Of a stretch of 64,000 bases of DNA, positions 51,970 through 62,511 are shown piece after piece (position 1 is the first letter of the stretch; the number at the start of each line of letters is the position of its first letter). Position numbers and translations under genes: made by a program. A model generated the notes under the pieces. The model saw only the letters and a program-made list of their open reading frames with translations. It made no database searches and was not told where the DNA came from. The DNA lies in assembly GCA_964424585.1 (NCBI GenBank), contig CAYRJD010000069.1, positions 1 to 64,000 on the forward strand, read 5' to 3'. The DNA comes from CAYRJD01 sp964424585. Its GTDB lineage: Bacteria > Actinomycetota > Acidimicrobiia > Acidimicrobiales > Poriferisodalaceae.

Positions 51970-53055
51970 CTAGCTCGCTCGCAGATGCGTCGTTTGCTGG
52001 AGCAGCAGCGCGTCGGCGAGCACCAAGCACACCATCGCCTCCACCATCGGCACCGCGCGGGGCAGCACGCACGGGTCGTGACGGCCGCGCGCGGCCAGCA
52101 CAGTTGGCTCGTTCGCCGTGGTGACGGTGTGTTGCTCGGCCGCAATCGTGGCGGTCGGCTTGAACGCCACCCGCAACGTGATGGGCGCGCCGTTGCTGAT
52201 GCCGCCTTGAATGCCGCCGCTGTTGTTGGACGCCAGCGCGGGGCCGTCTTCGCCGACGATGAACGAGTCGTTGTGCTCACTCCCGGTGAGCAGCGTCGCG
52301 CCGAAGCCGCTGCCGACCTCGACGCCCTTCGCGGCCGGCAACGACATCAAGCCTTTCGCGAGCTGCGCGTCAAGCTTGTCAAACACCGGCTCGCCTAAGC
52401 CCGCGGGCACGCCGCGAGCGACGCACGCGACCACGCCGCCGAGCGAGTCGCCATCTGCGCGCGCCGCGGTGATGGCGTCGGCCATCTGCGCCGCCGCCGC
52501 GGCATCTGGGCATCGCGTCGGGTGCGCGTCGACACCGGTGCGCGACACGGCGTCCGTGTCGACTTCGGCGACGATGTCGCGCACCGAAGCCACCCAACCG
52601 ACCACGGTCACTCCGGCAGCTTCGAGCACCGCTCGCGCCACCGCACCCGCGGCGACCCGGCCGACGGTTTCTCGCGCAGACGAACGTCCGCCGCCGGCGA
52701 CGGCTCTGATGCCGTACTTCGCCTGCGTCGTGAAATCGGCGTGGCTGGGCCGATACACGTCTGCTAGGTGGTCGTATGCGCCGGGCTTCGCGTCGGTGTT
52801 TCGCACGACCATCGCGAGCGGCGTGCCCAGCGTGACGCCGTCGAGAATGCCCGAGAGCACCTCGACCTCGTCTGCTTCGTCGCGCTGCGTGGTGAGGCGG
52901 CTCTGTCCGGGCCGACGGCGGTCGAGTTCGGCTTGAATGTCGGCGACGTCGACCTTCATCTGCGCGGGGCAGCCGTCGACGACAACGCCGACTCCACCGC
53001 CGTGCGACTCACCGAACGTGGTGATGCGAAAGCGTTCGCCGAAGGTGCTGCTCAC
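51970..53055 (-). CDS. aroC: Chorismate synthase
   Basis: Makes chorismate from EPSP with reduced flavin, the last shikimate step. The 361-residue protein opens FGERFRITTFGESHGGGVGVVVDGCPA, with RRRPGQSRLTTQRDEADEVEVLSG, NTDAKPGAYDHLADVYRPSHADFT, KYGIRAVAGGGRSSARETVGRVAAGA and NNSGGIQGGISNGAPI, all AroC signatures. It overlaps the PAC2 gene's stop by 4 bp. The C-terminal end converges on the MalY gene. Confidence 0.97.
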   Translation of the reverse strand: MSSTFGERFRITTFGESHGGGVGVVVDGCPAQMKVDVADIQAELDRRRPGQSRLTTQRDEADEVEVLSGILDGVTLGTPLAMVVRNTDAKPGAYDHLADVYRPSHADFTTQAKYGIRAVAGGGRSSARETVGRVAAGAVARAVLEAAGVTVVGWVASVRDIVAEVDTDAVSRTGVDAHPTRCPDAAAAAQMADAITAARADGDSLGGVVACVARGVPAGLGEPVFDKLDAQLAKGLMSLPAAKGVEVGSGFGATLLTGSEHNDSFIVGEDGPALASNNSGGIQGGISNGAPITLRVAFKPTATIAAEQHTVTTANEPTVLAARGRHDPCVLPRAVPMVEAMVCLVLADALLLQQTTHLRAS

Positions 53056-53966
53056 GGCGCGTCGCCGGCGGGCTGGTCGCCGGGCTCGTCGCTACCCGCG
53101 TCGCCCTGCTCGGAGCGCTCTGCCAAGAACGCCTCAACCTGTGACCCGATCTGCTCGGCGCTCGGCATCTCGCGCTCAAGTTGCTCGTCTGCCGCGCGTT
53201 CGAGGCCCTCGATGTAGGCGACGATGCTCGGCTCGCTCGATACGGCTTCGGCGACTCGCTCTTCCCACACCGCCACGTCGTCGTCGAGCTGGTGCGCGTC
53301 GGTGCTGACGCCGGTAATCCACTCGAACTCGGCGAGCAACGCACGGGTGCCCTTCGGGTTGGGCGGCCCGGCGACGTAGTAGGGCACGGCGACTCGCAGC
53401 GAGATGACCGGCACGTCGGCTTCATCCGCGAGACCGTGGAACGTGCCGATGACCCCGGTCGGCCCCTGGTAGCTGGGCGCGGACAGTCCCAGCCGCTTCG
53501 CGAGCTGCGAGCTAGCGGCGCTGCCTGTCACCCTCGGCGGGCGGGTGTGCGGCACGTTGTCGGCGATCGCCCCGAGCGTGACGATCATCTGGCACTTCGT
53601 CGCGGCGGCGATCTCGAGCAGCGCCTCACAGAACGTCCGCCACCGCATGCGCGGCTCGATGCCGGTGACGACCACCAGGTCGTGCTTGGGGTTGCCCGTG
53701 ACCGCGTGAGCGGCGACGGCGGGCCAGGCGATGGTGGAGGTGTCGTAGCCGAAGCTGATCTCGGGGCGGGTTTCTTGGAAGTCGTAGAACTCATCGGGGT
53801 CGATGGTCGCGATGTGGGTGCAGGTGCCGTGCTCTTTGATGCCGTCAACCGCTCCGGTCGCGCAGCAGCCCGCGTCGAACAAGCCCTCCAGCGCCACCAC
53901 CATCAGCGGCTGGCTGAGTTTGGGCGTCGACTTCCACTCGACCAGCTGATCTGCGGTGCCGAACAT
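53052..53966 (-). CDS. PAC2-family (proteasome-assembly-chaperone-like) protein
   Basis: A 304-residue cytoplasmic protein of the PAC2 family common in actinobacteria. MVVALEGLFDAGCCATGAVDGI opens the core; LVVVTGIEPRMRWRTF, MIVTLGAIADNVPHTRPPRVTGSA and VPVISLRVAVPYYVAGPPNPKGTRALL are conserved. Its role in bacteria is unproven; the family is named for archaeal and eukaryotic proteasome assembly factors. No proteasome genes are in the window. The C-terminus is an acidic tail. Overlaps aroC by 4 bp. Confidence 0.88.
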   Translation of the reverse strand: MFGTADQLVEWKSTPKLSQPLMVVALEGLFDAGCCATGAVDGIKEHGTCTHIATIDPDEFYDFQETRPEISFGYDTSTIAWPAVAAHAVTGNPKHDLVVVTGIEPRMRWRTFCEALLEIAAATKCQMIVTLGAIADNVPHTRPPRVTGSAASSQLAKRLGLSAPSYQGPTGVIGTFHGLADEADVPVISLRVAVPYYVAGPPNPKGTRALLAEFEWITGVSTDAHQLDDDVAVWEERVAEAVSSEPSIVAYIEGLERAADEQLEREMPSAEQIGSQVEAFLAERSEQGDAGSDEPGDQPAGDAP

Positions 53967-54002
53967 GTGGCCCAGTTTGCTACCAATTCGCCAACTGCTG
54001 CG

Positions 54003-56459
54003 CTAGCTGGGCCAACGAAGCACGCTCGTGCCGCTCATGTCGGCGAGGTTGCTGCCGGCGATGCCGTAGTCGGACAGCGTGTAGAGCACGTCGCCGACGA
54101 TCACGGCGCGCTCGATTTGTGCGCGGTAGTCGTATTCGGTCCAGCACTCGATGCGGCTCTCGGCTTGGTCGCGTTCGCCCTCGACCCACGTGCGGAACTC
54201 TTGACAGCGCCGCACCGGATCGATGACGTGGCTGACCTCGCCGACCTCGCTGATGGCGGTCGGCGACACGCGCAAGCCGTACGCCGAGCTGGGCGGGCCG
54301 TCGTCGCCGTATGAGTTGACGGGTATGACGGCGAGCCCTTCGGGCGCCCAGTAGAGGAACGCTCGGGCGTCCCACTCGACCGCCGAGGTGCTGTCGGGAA
54401 TCGTCCACGTGTCGAGCCTGATTGGGTCGGTGAGGTCGCTGATGTCGAACAGCGACACCTGCGTGCCGAGCGTGCGACCCTCGGCGGTGGCGTCTTGGCC
54501 GACGCCCAGCAGCAAGTCGTCGCCCACCGGATGCAGGTAGGCGGAGTAGCCGAGAATCTTCAGCTCGCCCAGCACCTGCGGGTCGGTCGGGTCGGCGAGG
54601 TCGATCGTGTAGAGCGGGTCGGTCTGGCGGAACGTCACGACCGCGGCGACGTCGCCCAAGTAGCGCACCGCGAAGATGCGCTCGCCGCGCCCCAAGTCGC
54701 CGACTTGGCCGAGCTGGACGAGCTCGCCGTCTTGCTCGCCGAGCACGGTCACGAAGCTCTCAGAGTTCACCCTGCCGCGCGCCCAGTTTTCGGTGGTGGT
54801 CGCGATGCGGAGGTTGCCTTCGTATTCAGACAGCGAGTATTGGTTGAGCACGGTGCCTTCGACCTGTCCCGAGGCGACGTAGTGCGCGGCGCGGGGGTCT
54901 GAGATGTCGAACTTGTGGATGTGCGTGTTGACCGGGTAGGTGTCGAACACTTCATCGGCGTTGGCGTCGAGGTCGACCGGGTTGCCGTTTGAGTCGACGA
55001 TGAAGCCGAAGTCGTTCCACTCGGTCGTCGTCACGTAGAGGTTGTCGGCCGACGCGTAGACGACGCTGCCCGATGACAGCACCGAGGTGCCGTCGAGTTC
55101 GCCGCCCAGGCCGTCGCCCGCGAGGTCGATGGTGACGACGTTGACCGACGCGATGCCGGCGAACCGGCCCGGCTCGTACACCCGCTCGCACGTAGCCAGC
55201 GTGCCCGAGCGCAGCTCGGCGCCGGCCGCGTCGCGCAGCTCGAAGGTGGGCAGCCAGTCGCCGATGTCGGTGCTCTCAAACACCTCGACCAGCGCGTTCT
55301 GCGTGGTGGCTTCGTCGATGTATGGAATGGGCAGCGCGTCGAGCGGCGCAGGGTGGCTGGTGGTGACGAGCCGCACGACGCCGTCGACCATGCGGGCGGT
55401 CACGTAGTCGCCCTCGAGGTGCAGTTCGTTGATGAGCCGCGGACGGTTTGTGCTGACGTCGTATTCGGCGACGATGCTGACGGGCGCCCAGTAGTCGCCG
55501 GCGAACTTGCCAGCCTCGGCGAGCATCGCCCGCTCTTCGTCGGACACGTCTTCGCCGGGCATGTTTTCGGAGCTGAACGTGGCAGCGCCGTCGCTCGACC
55601 CCGTGCTAGCCGACGATCCGCCAGACGTGGCACCGCCGGAGCCGTCGGTCGCCGAACCGTCAGTCGTCGAGCCGGGGTCTAGGTCGGCGACGATCTGTTG
55701 GGCTCGCGCGAGCAGCGCCGGGTCGAGTGTCCACGGGCGGTGCCCGCCGAACAGCACCAGCAGGCGGTCTTCGTGCAACAGCATGTCGACTGGGTACGAC
55801 TCGTCGCGGTAGCTCAGCTCGACGGTGCTCAACAGCCGAGCCCGCACGCCGCTGCGGGCGTCGATGACGCGCAAGCGCCGGTCGTTGAGCGAAAACAGGC
55901 GCTCGCCGTCGGTCTTGACGATGTCGGGCTCATCGACGCCAGCTTCGGCGACGTTGGTGGTGCTGAAGTCGTCGCCGTCGGCTTCGCCCGTCGGCCTCGA
56001 CTGTGCGACGAGGTCGGACGACGCCGCGCCGGCGTCGTCGGAATCGACGGCCGTCTCTTCCATCACGTCTATCTCGGGCACGCCGCCGACGCCGCCTGCG
56101 CCGCCCCAACCGAACGTGCGCGACTTGGCGAGCGCGCTGGCGTGGAGCACGAAGTGGTCACGCAGCTCGTCGCAGCTCGTGAACTCGGCGAGCCCGGCGA
56201 CGCGCTCGACGTTCGTTGGCCCGAGCCCCAAGATGGCGGTGACCTCTTGGGCGCTCAGCTCGGCGAGCGACACCTCTTCTATGTCGACGTCGCTGAGGTC
56301 GATGGCGCCCACGTCGACGTCGACGTCGGCGAACGCCCCGGGCTCGACGTCGTCGCTGCTGCATGCGGCGACGAGCAGCACGAAGGCCGCGGCGACGAGC
56401 AGCCAGCGAGTCGGGAGACGAAACCGAAGACCAATGGGAGGGACGGTGCGTGTGTTCAT
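54003..56459 (-). CDS. Beta-propeller-domain lipoprotein
   Basis: ATG 56459 begins MNTRTVPPIGLRFRLPTRW and a lipoprotein signal with LLVAACSSDD. An Asp/Val-rich segment (DVDVDVGAIDLSDVDIEE) precedes a long domain matching the 'beta propeller domain-containing' secreted family: TTNVAEAGVDEPDIVKTDGERLFSLNDRRLRVIDARSG, VGDLGRGERIFAVRYLGDVAAVVTFRQTDPLYTIDLADP and YLHPVGDDLLLGVGQDA are diagnostic. Total ~818 residues, outer face of the membrane. A Ser/Gly/Thr-rich linker (TTDGSATDGSGGATSGGSS) near residues 267-285 is another micro-repeat. Function unknown. Divergent from azlC over 73 bp. Confidence 0.88.
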   Translation of the reverse strand: MNTRTVPPIGLRFRLPTRWLLVAAAFVLLVAACSSDDVEPGAFADVDVDVGAIDLSDVDIEEVSLAELSAQEVTAILGLGPTNVERVAGLAEFTSCDELRDHFVLHASALAKSRTFGWGGAGGVGGVPEIDVMEETAVDSDDAGAASSDLVAQSRPTGEADGDDFSTTNVAEAGVDEPDIVKTDGERLFSLNDRRLRVIDARSGVRARLLSTVELSYRDESYPVDMLLHEDRLLVLFGGHRPWTLDPALLARAQQIVADLDPGSTTDGSATDGSGGATSGGSSASTGSSDGAATFSSENMPGEDVSDEERAMLAEAGKFAGDYWAPVSIVAEYDVSTNRPRLINELHLEGDYVTARMVDGVVRLVTTSHPAPLDALPIPYIDEATTQNALVEVFESTDIGDWLPTFELRDAAGAELRSGTLATCERVYEPGRFAGIASVNVVTIDLAGDGLGGELDGTSVLSSGSVVYASADNLYVTTTEWNDFGFIVDSNGNPVDLDANADEVFDTYPVNTHIHKFDISDPRAAHYVASGQVEGTVLNQYSLSEYEGNLRIATTTENWARGRVNSESFVTVLGEQDGELVQLGQVGDLGRGERIFAVRYLGDVAAVVTFRQTDPLYTIDLADPTDPQVLGELKILGYSAYLHPVGDDLLLGVGQDATAEGRTLGTQVSLFDISDLTDPIRLDTWTIPDSTSAVEWDARAFLYWAPEGLAVIPVNSYGDDGPPSSAYGLRVSPTAISEVGEVSHVIDPVRRCQEFRTWVEGERDQAESRIECWTEYDYRAQIERAVIVGDVLYTLSDYGIAGSNLADMSGTSVLRWPS

Positions 56460-56532
56460 GCGTCCGTTCTTACACCCGCTGGCCACGCTCGTTCGCGCAA
56501 GCGGTTGCGCACCGGTTACACACGGCAACGTG

Positions 56533-57312
56533 ATGTCAACGTTGCTGGCGAAGCTGCGTCGGCACTACAGCCTCGCTGACACGACGTTGCAACGTACCGA
56601 CGTTGCGACCATCGCCGCCACCTACTTCACGCTCGCGATCGGCGTGTCGGTCATTCACATCGACGCGGGCACGCAGCCCGCGCTGGTGCTGGTTGCGGCG
56701 GTGCTGGTGAACGCCGCCACCGCGACGCTCGCGTTCGCGGCGGTGGCTGCGGGCGGCGGCAGCTTGCTGGCGTCGATCAGCAGCGGCTGGCTGGTGAGCA
56801 CGCGCTTCGGCGTGCTCGCGGCGACGGTCGCGCCGATGCTGTGGCGAGGTCGCGCGAGACGCGCGGCGGCCGCGTTCTGCGCGTTCGACCCGAACGTGGC
56901 GCTGGCGCTCGCGCAGCCCCGTGGGCGGGCCGCTCGCCGGGCGTACGCGGTGGTGTCGTTCTGGCTCGTCGCGCCGTGGTGGATCGGCTCGGCGCTGGGC
57001 GTCGTGGTTGGCGAGTGGGTCGGCGACCCGAGCGCGCTAGGGCTCGACGCGATGTTTCCGGCGGTGTTCATCGCGGTGATCTGGCCGCAGTTTCGTCACG
57101 CGCACCATCGGGTGATCGGGCTGGCGGCGGCGGTCGTGGGGCTGGGGCTGATCGAGGTGCTGCCCGGCGGCGCGCCGGTGCTGCTGGGCGGGCTGACCGC
57201 GCTGTGGGCGTTGCGTTCTGCGAAGCCCGAGGCCAACGCGGGCGAGCCAGAAGACAGCGCGCCCGAGGCCAACGAGGGCGAGCCTGGCGAAGGCGCGCCA
57301 CGCTCGTGCTGA
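56533..57312 (+). CDS. azlC: AzlC-family branched-chain amino acid exporter subunit
   Basis: ATG 56533 gives 259 residues with the AzlC topology: hydrophobic segments beginning ATIAATYFTLAIGVSVIHIDAG and LVAAVLVNAATATLAFAAVAAGG, then VSFWLVAPWWIGSALGVVVGEWVG and AMFPAVFIAVIWPQF. With AzlD it forms a two-part exporter for leucine-type amino acids. It is more divergent than standard AzlC at the N-terminus. The C-terminal hydrophilic tail (KPEANAGEPEDSAPEANEGE) is a tandem duplication. azlD overlaps its last 7 bases. Confidence 0.85.
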   Translation: MSTLLAKLRRHYSLADTTLQRTDVATIAATYFTLAIGVSVIHIDAGTQPALVLVAAVLVNAATATLAFAAVAAGGGSLLASISSGWLVSTRFGVLAATVAPMLWRGRARRAAAAFCAFDPNVALALAQPRGRAARRAYAVVSFWLVAPWWIGSALGVVVGEWVGDPSALGLDAMFPAVFIAVIWPQFRHAHHRVIGLAAAVVGLGLIEVLPGGAPVLLGGLTALWALRSAKPEANAGEPEDSAPEANEGEPGEGAPRSC

Positions 57313-57614
57313 CGTGGGGCGTGATCGGCGCGCTGGCGGTGGGCGTGTTCGGCCAGCGACTCGTCGGCATGGCGCTGGGTCGTCACGCTCGGCTGGGGCC
57401 GCGCTCAACTGCGGTGCTGGCTGCGGTGCCGGTGGCCATCGTGTGCGCGGTAGCCGCGCAGCTCGCGTTCAGCACCAACTCTGAGATCGCGATCGACGCG
57501 CGCGTCGCGGGCGTCGTGGTCGCGCTCGTCTGCGCGTGGCGACGTCTGCCGCTCTACGCGACCGTCGCGCTGGCTGCGGTCGCGACCGCGCTGGCGCGAC
57601 TGGTGGCGGGCTAG
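57306..57614 (+). CDS. azlD: AzlD-family branched-chain amino acid exporter small subunit
   Basis: GTG 57306 gives 102 residues with about four hydrophobic segments, the AzlD size and topology: LTWGVIGALAVGVFGQRLVGMAL, AVLAAVPVAIVCAVAAQLAF, DARVAGVVVALVCAWRRLPLYATVALAAVATALARL. It overlaps azlC by 7 bp, as these pairs usually do. It partners AzlC in export. Confidence 0.85.
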   Translation: MLTWGVIGALAVGVFGQRLVGMALGRHARLGPRSTAVLAAVPVAIVCAVAAQLAFSTNSEIAIDARVAGVVVALVCAWRRLPLYATVALAAVATALARLVAG

Positions 57615-57637
57615 GCGCTGTCGGCTAGCTGATGCCG

Positions 57638-59149
<1,512 letters not shown>

Positions 59150-59170
59150 GGTTGTGCTGCTCCTTGTGCG

Positions 59171-60313
59171 TCAGTTGTCGTAGAGACCCGCTTTGCCGAG
59201 GCGCACCATGCACTCTTCGACGCTCCACGGCAGCATCAGCGCGCCGCAGCGTGCGTCGCGGTAGTGCTGTTCGAGCGGGTTGGGTCGCAATATCGAGCGT
59301 CCGCCGCACACGCGCACCGCCAGCGACGCGACCTGCGCGACGGTTTCCATCGTGACGACCGTGGCGGCCATCGCTCGGTGCAGCTCGGCGGGCGTCGGGT
59401 CGACCCGTGCCTCGGCGAGCACGCGGTAGGTAAGCGCTTGCGCCTGCTCGTACGCCAGCTGCATCTCCGCCCAGCCCGCTTGCTTGGCGGGGTGGTCGCG
59501 GCCGGCCGAGGTGCCCATCTCGCCGCGCAGATACGCGCGGGTGAGGTCGACGATCGCGCCCAGCAAGCCGAGGTAGGAAAACGAGAGGCTCATGTAGAAC
59601 TGCGGGAACCGTTTGATCATCTGGTTGAACATGCCCGGCGGCAGCGCCTCGGCTTCGGCTGGTACGAACACGTCGGTGAAGACCAGCGTGCGGGAGTCGG
59701 TGCCGCGCATGCCGAGCGGGTCCCACTCGCCGACGATTTCGAGGCCGTGGGCGTCGGCGGGCACGCCCAGCAAGCGCAGCCGCGGGTCGCCCGGGTTTGA
59801 CGCCAGCACGTTGTGGATGTCGGCTGCGCCCGAGAGCGAGGCGAAGATTTTCTTGCCGTTGACGACGAAGCCGCCGTCGACCGGAGTGGCTGTGGTGGCG
59901 AACGTGCCGCGCTGGCCGACGGCTTTTCCCTCAGAGAAGGGTTGGGAGTGGATGAGGCGGTCTTCGATCATTCCTCGCCACAGGCCGGGCCGCACTCGGT
60001 CGAGGTGGGCTTGGGCTTCGGCGTCGGGGCCGAGGTCGTCGGCGATGAACCCCGCCAGCATCGCGGTGGCGGTGTGCATGTTGAACGTCAGCGCGGTGGC
60101 GGCGCAGTGCTTGCCCAACTCTTCTGCGACGAGCGCGTAGCCGGCGAAATCGGCGCCCATGCCGCCTGCTGCTTTTGGAACGCACAGACCGAGAAAGCCG
60201 GCGTCGGCTAGGTCGGCCCAGTTTTCGGTGGGGAAGGTGGCCTGGCGGTCGTAGCCGGCCGAGCGCTTGGCGAGCATCGGGCCAAGTGCTGCGGCGCGCT
60301 CGACCAGTTCCAT
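59171..60313 (-). CDS. Acyl-CoA dehydrogenase
   Basis: FAD-dependent dehydrogenase of ~380 residues. FLGLCVPKAAGGMGADFAGYALVAEELGKHCAATALTF is the N-terminal helical domain. PFSEGKAVGQRG, VNGKKIFASLSGAADIHNVLA and DPLGMRGTDSRTLVFTDVFVP form the middle beta domain, with a C-terminal helical bundle ending ILRPNPLEQHYRDARCGALMLPW. Next to mmsA it may act as isobutyryl-CoA dehydrogenase, but the sequence alone does not fix chain specificity. I prefer ATG 60313; GTG 60334 directly abuts the tRNA. Confidence 0.88.
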   Translation of the reverse strand: MELVERAAALGPMLAKRSAGYDRQATFPTENWADLADAGFLGLCVPKAAGGMGADFAGYALVAEELGKHCAATALTFNMHTATAMLAGFIADDLGPDAEAQAHLDRVRPGLWRGMIEDRLIHSQPFSEGKAVGQRGTFATTATPVDGGFVVNGKKIFASLSGAADIHNVLASNPGDPRLRLLGVPADAHGLEIVGEWDPLGMRGTDSRTLVFTDVFVPAEAEALPPGMFNQMIKRFPQFYMSLSFSYLGLLGAIVDLTRAYLRGEMGTSAGRDHPAKQAGWAEMQLAYEQAQALTYRVLAEARVDPTPAELHRAMAATVVTMETVAQVASLAVRVCGGRSILRPNPLEQHYRDARCGALMLPWSVEECMVRLGKAGLYDN

Positions 60314-60336
60314 TCGCTCACCGCTAGCCAGCACAG

Positions 60337-60410
60337 CGCGCCCGGAGGGAGTCGAACCCCCAGCCTCCTGATCCGTAGTCAGACGCTCTATCCAATTGAG
60401 CTACGAGCGC
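60337..60410 (-). tRNA. tRNA-Arg (ACG)
   Basis: A 74-nt cloverleaf: acceptor GCGCTCG/CGGGCGC, D arm GCTC...GAGC, anticodon arm TCTGA-CTACGGA-TCAGG with ACG, T arm GGGGG-TTCGACT-CCCTC (one weak pair). CCA is not encoded. It lies 24 bp before the acyl-CoA dehydrogenase ATG. Confidence 0.95.
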
Positions 60411-60462
60411 AAGCAGCAAGCATAAGCCTAGGGGGCTACCCGCCCGTTGACTATCGGGCGGG

Positions 60463-61686
60463 CTAGCTGGCGTCGTCGTGCGCGCGAAGTGCCAGCGTTT
60501 CGGCTTCGGCGGCGACGCTGGTGGCGAGTCGTCCGAGCGCTTGGGCGACGGCGGTTACGTCGTCGAACTCGGCTTTGGCTCGGTGCGGGCCAACCTTGAC
60601 GCGCACGTCGTGGCTGGTGCCGTTGGCTGTGAGCGACACGGTGACGGTGGTGCGCGGCGCGACCGTGCGCTGGGTGGTCGTGTGACGCACGCCGAGCGTG
60701 CCGGTGAGCGCCATGAGCTGCGCGGTTAGCTGGGGTGCGCGTTGGGGTTCGCAGAGCACTTCGACGGCGTGGGCGGGTCGTCCCTTCTTCATGACGATCG
60801 GCACGACCCACGCGTCGAGCGCGCCTGCGTCAATCAGCTCGGCGAGCGCGTGGGCGAGCGCTTCGCCCGTGACGTCGTCGACGTTGGTGCTGAGCTGGGT
60901 GACGGTTTGAGTCGTGCTGGTCGCTGGGCCGGCCCTCTCTCGCGTGCCGACGTGTTTGCCGATGACGACGCCGGTGACATTGGGCCGATGAGATGGGTTG
61001 GCGGTGCCCGCGCCGAACCCGCAGGCGGTCACCACCATCGCTGGCATCGGCGATGAGCCTTTCGCGAGCGCCGCGACGATGGCGGCGCCGGTCGGCGTGG
61101 TGAGTTCGATTGGCGTGTCGACGCCTACGGTCTCAAAGCCCGCCAGCAGCTTGACGACCGCGGGCGGCGGGTTGCCGACGATGCCGTGTGAGCCCGCGGT
61201 CGTGCCAGCGCCGACAGCGACGGGCCCACACGCGACGCGGTCGATGCCCAGGTCTTCGAGCGCGGCGGCGGTGCCCACCACGTCGACGATTGCGTCGAGC
61301 GCGCCGACTTCGTGGAAGTGCACGTCGTTCGCGCTGATGCCGTGCACCTCTGCTTCGGCGTGCGCGAGCGCGGCAAAGACGCTGTGCGCGCGAGCCTTCA
61401 CGCGGTCGGCTAGCGCGCTCACGTCGAGCAGGTCGCAAATGTCTGCCCAGCGTCGGTGGTGGTGCTGCTCGGCGGTGGTCACGACTGCTCGGGTCGCGGC
61501 GATCGAGCCTCGCTTGACGCGTTCGGCCGCGAGCTGCCACCCGTCGACGGCTAGCCCGCTGAGCGCGTCGGTTACGCGCTCAAGCGACGCGCCGGCGTCG
61601 AGCAGCGCGCCCAGCGCCATGTCGCCAGCGATGCCCGAGGTGGGCTGAAACCACGCGACGGCGTCTGGCTGGCTCGCGTCGCTCAC
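60463..61686 (-). CDS. larC: Nickel-pincer cofactor biosynthesis protein LarC
   Basis: Inserts nickel into the pincer cofactor of lactate racemase-type enzymes. GTG 61686 gives 407 residues beginning VSDASQPDAVAWFQPTSGIAGDMALGALLDAGA. HHHRRWADICDLLD, HAEAEVHGISANDVHFHEVGALDAIVDVVG, the LTTPTGAAIVAALA block and QLSTNVDDVTGEALAHAL are LarC signatures. It starts 8 bp after larB. No larA or larE is seen in the window. Confidence 0.93.
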   Translation of the reverse strand: MSDASQPDAVAWFQPTSGIAGDMALGALLDAGASLERVTDALSGLAVDGWQLAAERVKRGSIAATRAVVTTAEQHHHRRWADICDLLDVSALADRVKARAHSVFAALAHAEAEVHGISANDVHFHEVGALDAIVDVVGTAAALEDLGIDRVACGPVAVGAGTTAGSHGIVGNPPPAVVKLLAGFETVGVDTPIELTTPTGAAIVAALAKGSSPMPAMVVTACGFGAGTANPSHRPNVTGVVIGKHVGTRERAGPATSTTQTVTQLSTNVDDVTGEALAHALAELIDAGALDAWVVPIVMKKGRPAHAVEVLCEPQRAPQLTAQLMALTGTLGVRHTTTQRTVAPRTTVTVSLTANGTSHDVRVKVGPHRAKAEFDDVTAVAQALGRLATSVAAEAETLALRAHDDAS

Positions 61687-61694
61687 TTCGTTGT

Positions 61695-62465
61695 TCAGTC
61701 GGTTGTCGCGCGGTTGGAGCCTCGGTCGACGATGCGCATCACCGCCATCGCCGCGCCGAAGCCGTTGTCGATGCCGACGACGGTCACTCCAGCCGCGCAG
61801 CTGGCGTGCATCGCCAACAGCGCGGTCACGCCGTCGAGCCCGGCGCCGTAGCCGGTGCTGGTCGGCACTGCCACGACCGGCGCGGGGGTGACGCCCGCCA
61901 CCGCGGTCGCGAGCGCACCCTCCATTCCAGCCACCGCGACCACTGCTTCGGCTTGCGCGAATGCGTCGATGCAAGCGAGAAATCGCTGCAGCCCGGCGAC
62001 GCCGACGTCGGCGAGCAGCTCGGCGCACACGCCGTGCGCGGCGAGGACTGCTTGGGTTTCGCGCGCGACGGGGCCATCGGCGGTGCCGCCTGAGGCGATC
62101 ACCACTCGCTCGGCTCGCGGCGGCTGAGCGCGCCACACGAGCGTCGCGGGCGTGCCGTCGGTGACGGTCGCGCCCGGGTGTGCGCGGGTGAGCGCGGCGG
62201 TTTGGCTGGCGTCGGCGCGCGACACGACCACCGGGCCGGTGCCGCTTTCCAGCAGCTCGGCGACAATGTCGACGCACTCGGCTGGCTGCTTGCTGGGCGC
62301 GTAGACAGCTTCGGCGTGGCCGGTGCGCAGCTGGCGGTGATGGTCGATGCGGCTGTGCGCGAGGTCGGCGAACGGCAGACGTCGCAGGCGTTCGAGCGCT
62401 GCTGTGGGGCTGGTCGTGCCCGCTTCGACTTCGGCGAGCAGCGCCCGCAGCGTGTCAGCGTCCAC
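61695..62465 (-). CDS. larB: Nickel-pincer cofactor biosynthesis protein LarB
   Basis: Carboxylates and hydrolyses nicotinic acid adenine dinucleotide in the first step of pincer-cofactor synthesis. The 256-residue protein has the PurE-like C-terminal domain with ASGGTADGPVARETQAVL, AVVAVAGMEGALATAVAGV, VPTSTGYGAGLDGVTALLAM and VTVVGIDNGFGAA, all typical of LarB. It is divergent from pheA (46-bp gap) and is followed by larC. Confidence 0.94.
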   Translation of the reverse strand: MDADTLRALLAEVEAGTTSPTAALERLRRLPFADLAHSRIDHHRQLRTGHAEAVYAPSKQPAECVDIVAELLESGTGPVVVSRADASQTAALTRAHPGATVTDGTPATLVWRAQPPRAERVVIASGGTADGPVARETQAVLAAHGVCAELLADVGVAGLQRFLACIDAFAQAEAVVAVAGMEGALATAVAGVTPAPVVAVPTSTGYGAGLDGVTALLAMHASCAAGVTVVGIDNGFGAAMAVMRIVDRGSNRATTD

Positions 62466-62511
62466 CGGCTGGGCTTTCGGAAGCAGTCGTCACGGTTCTA
62501 TCCTGCCGTGC

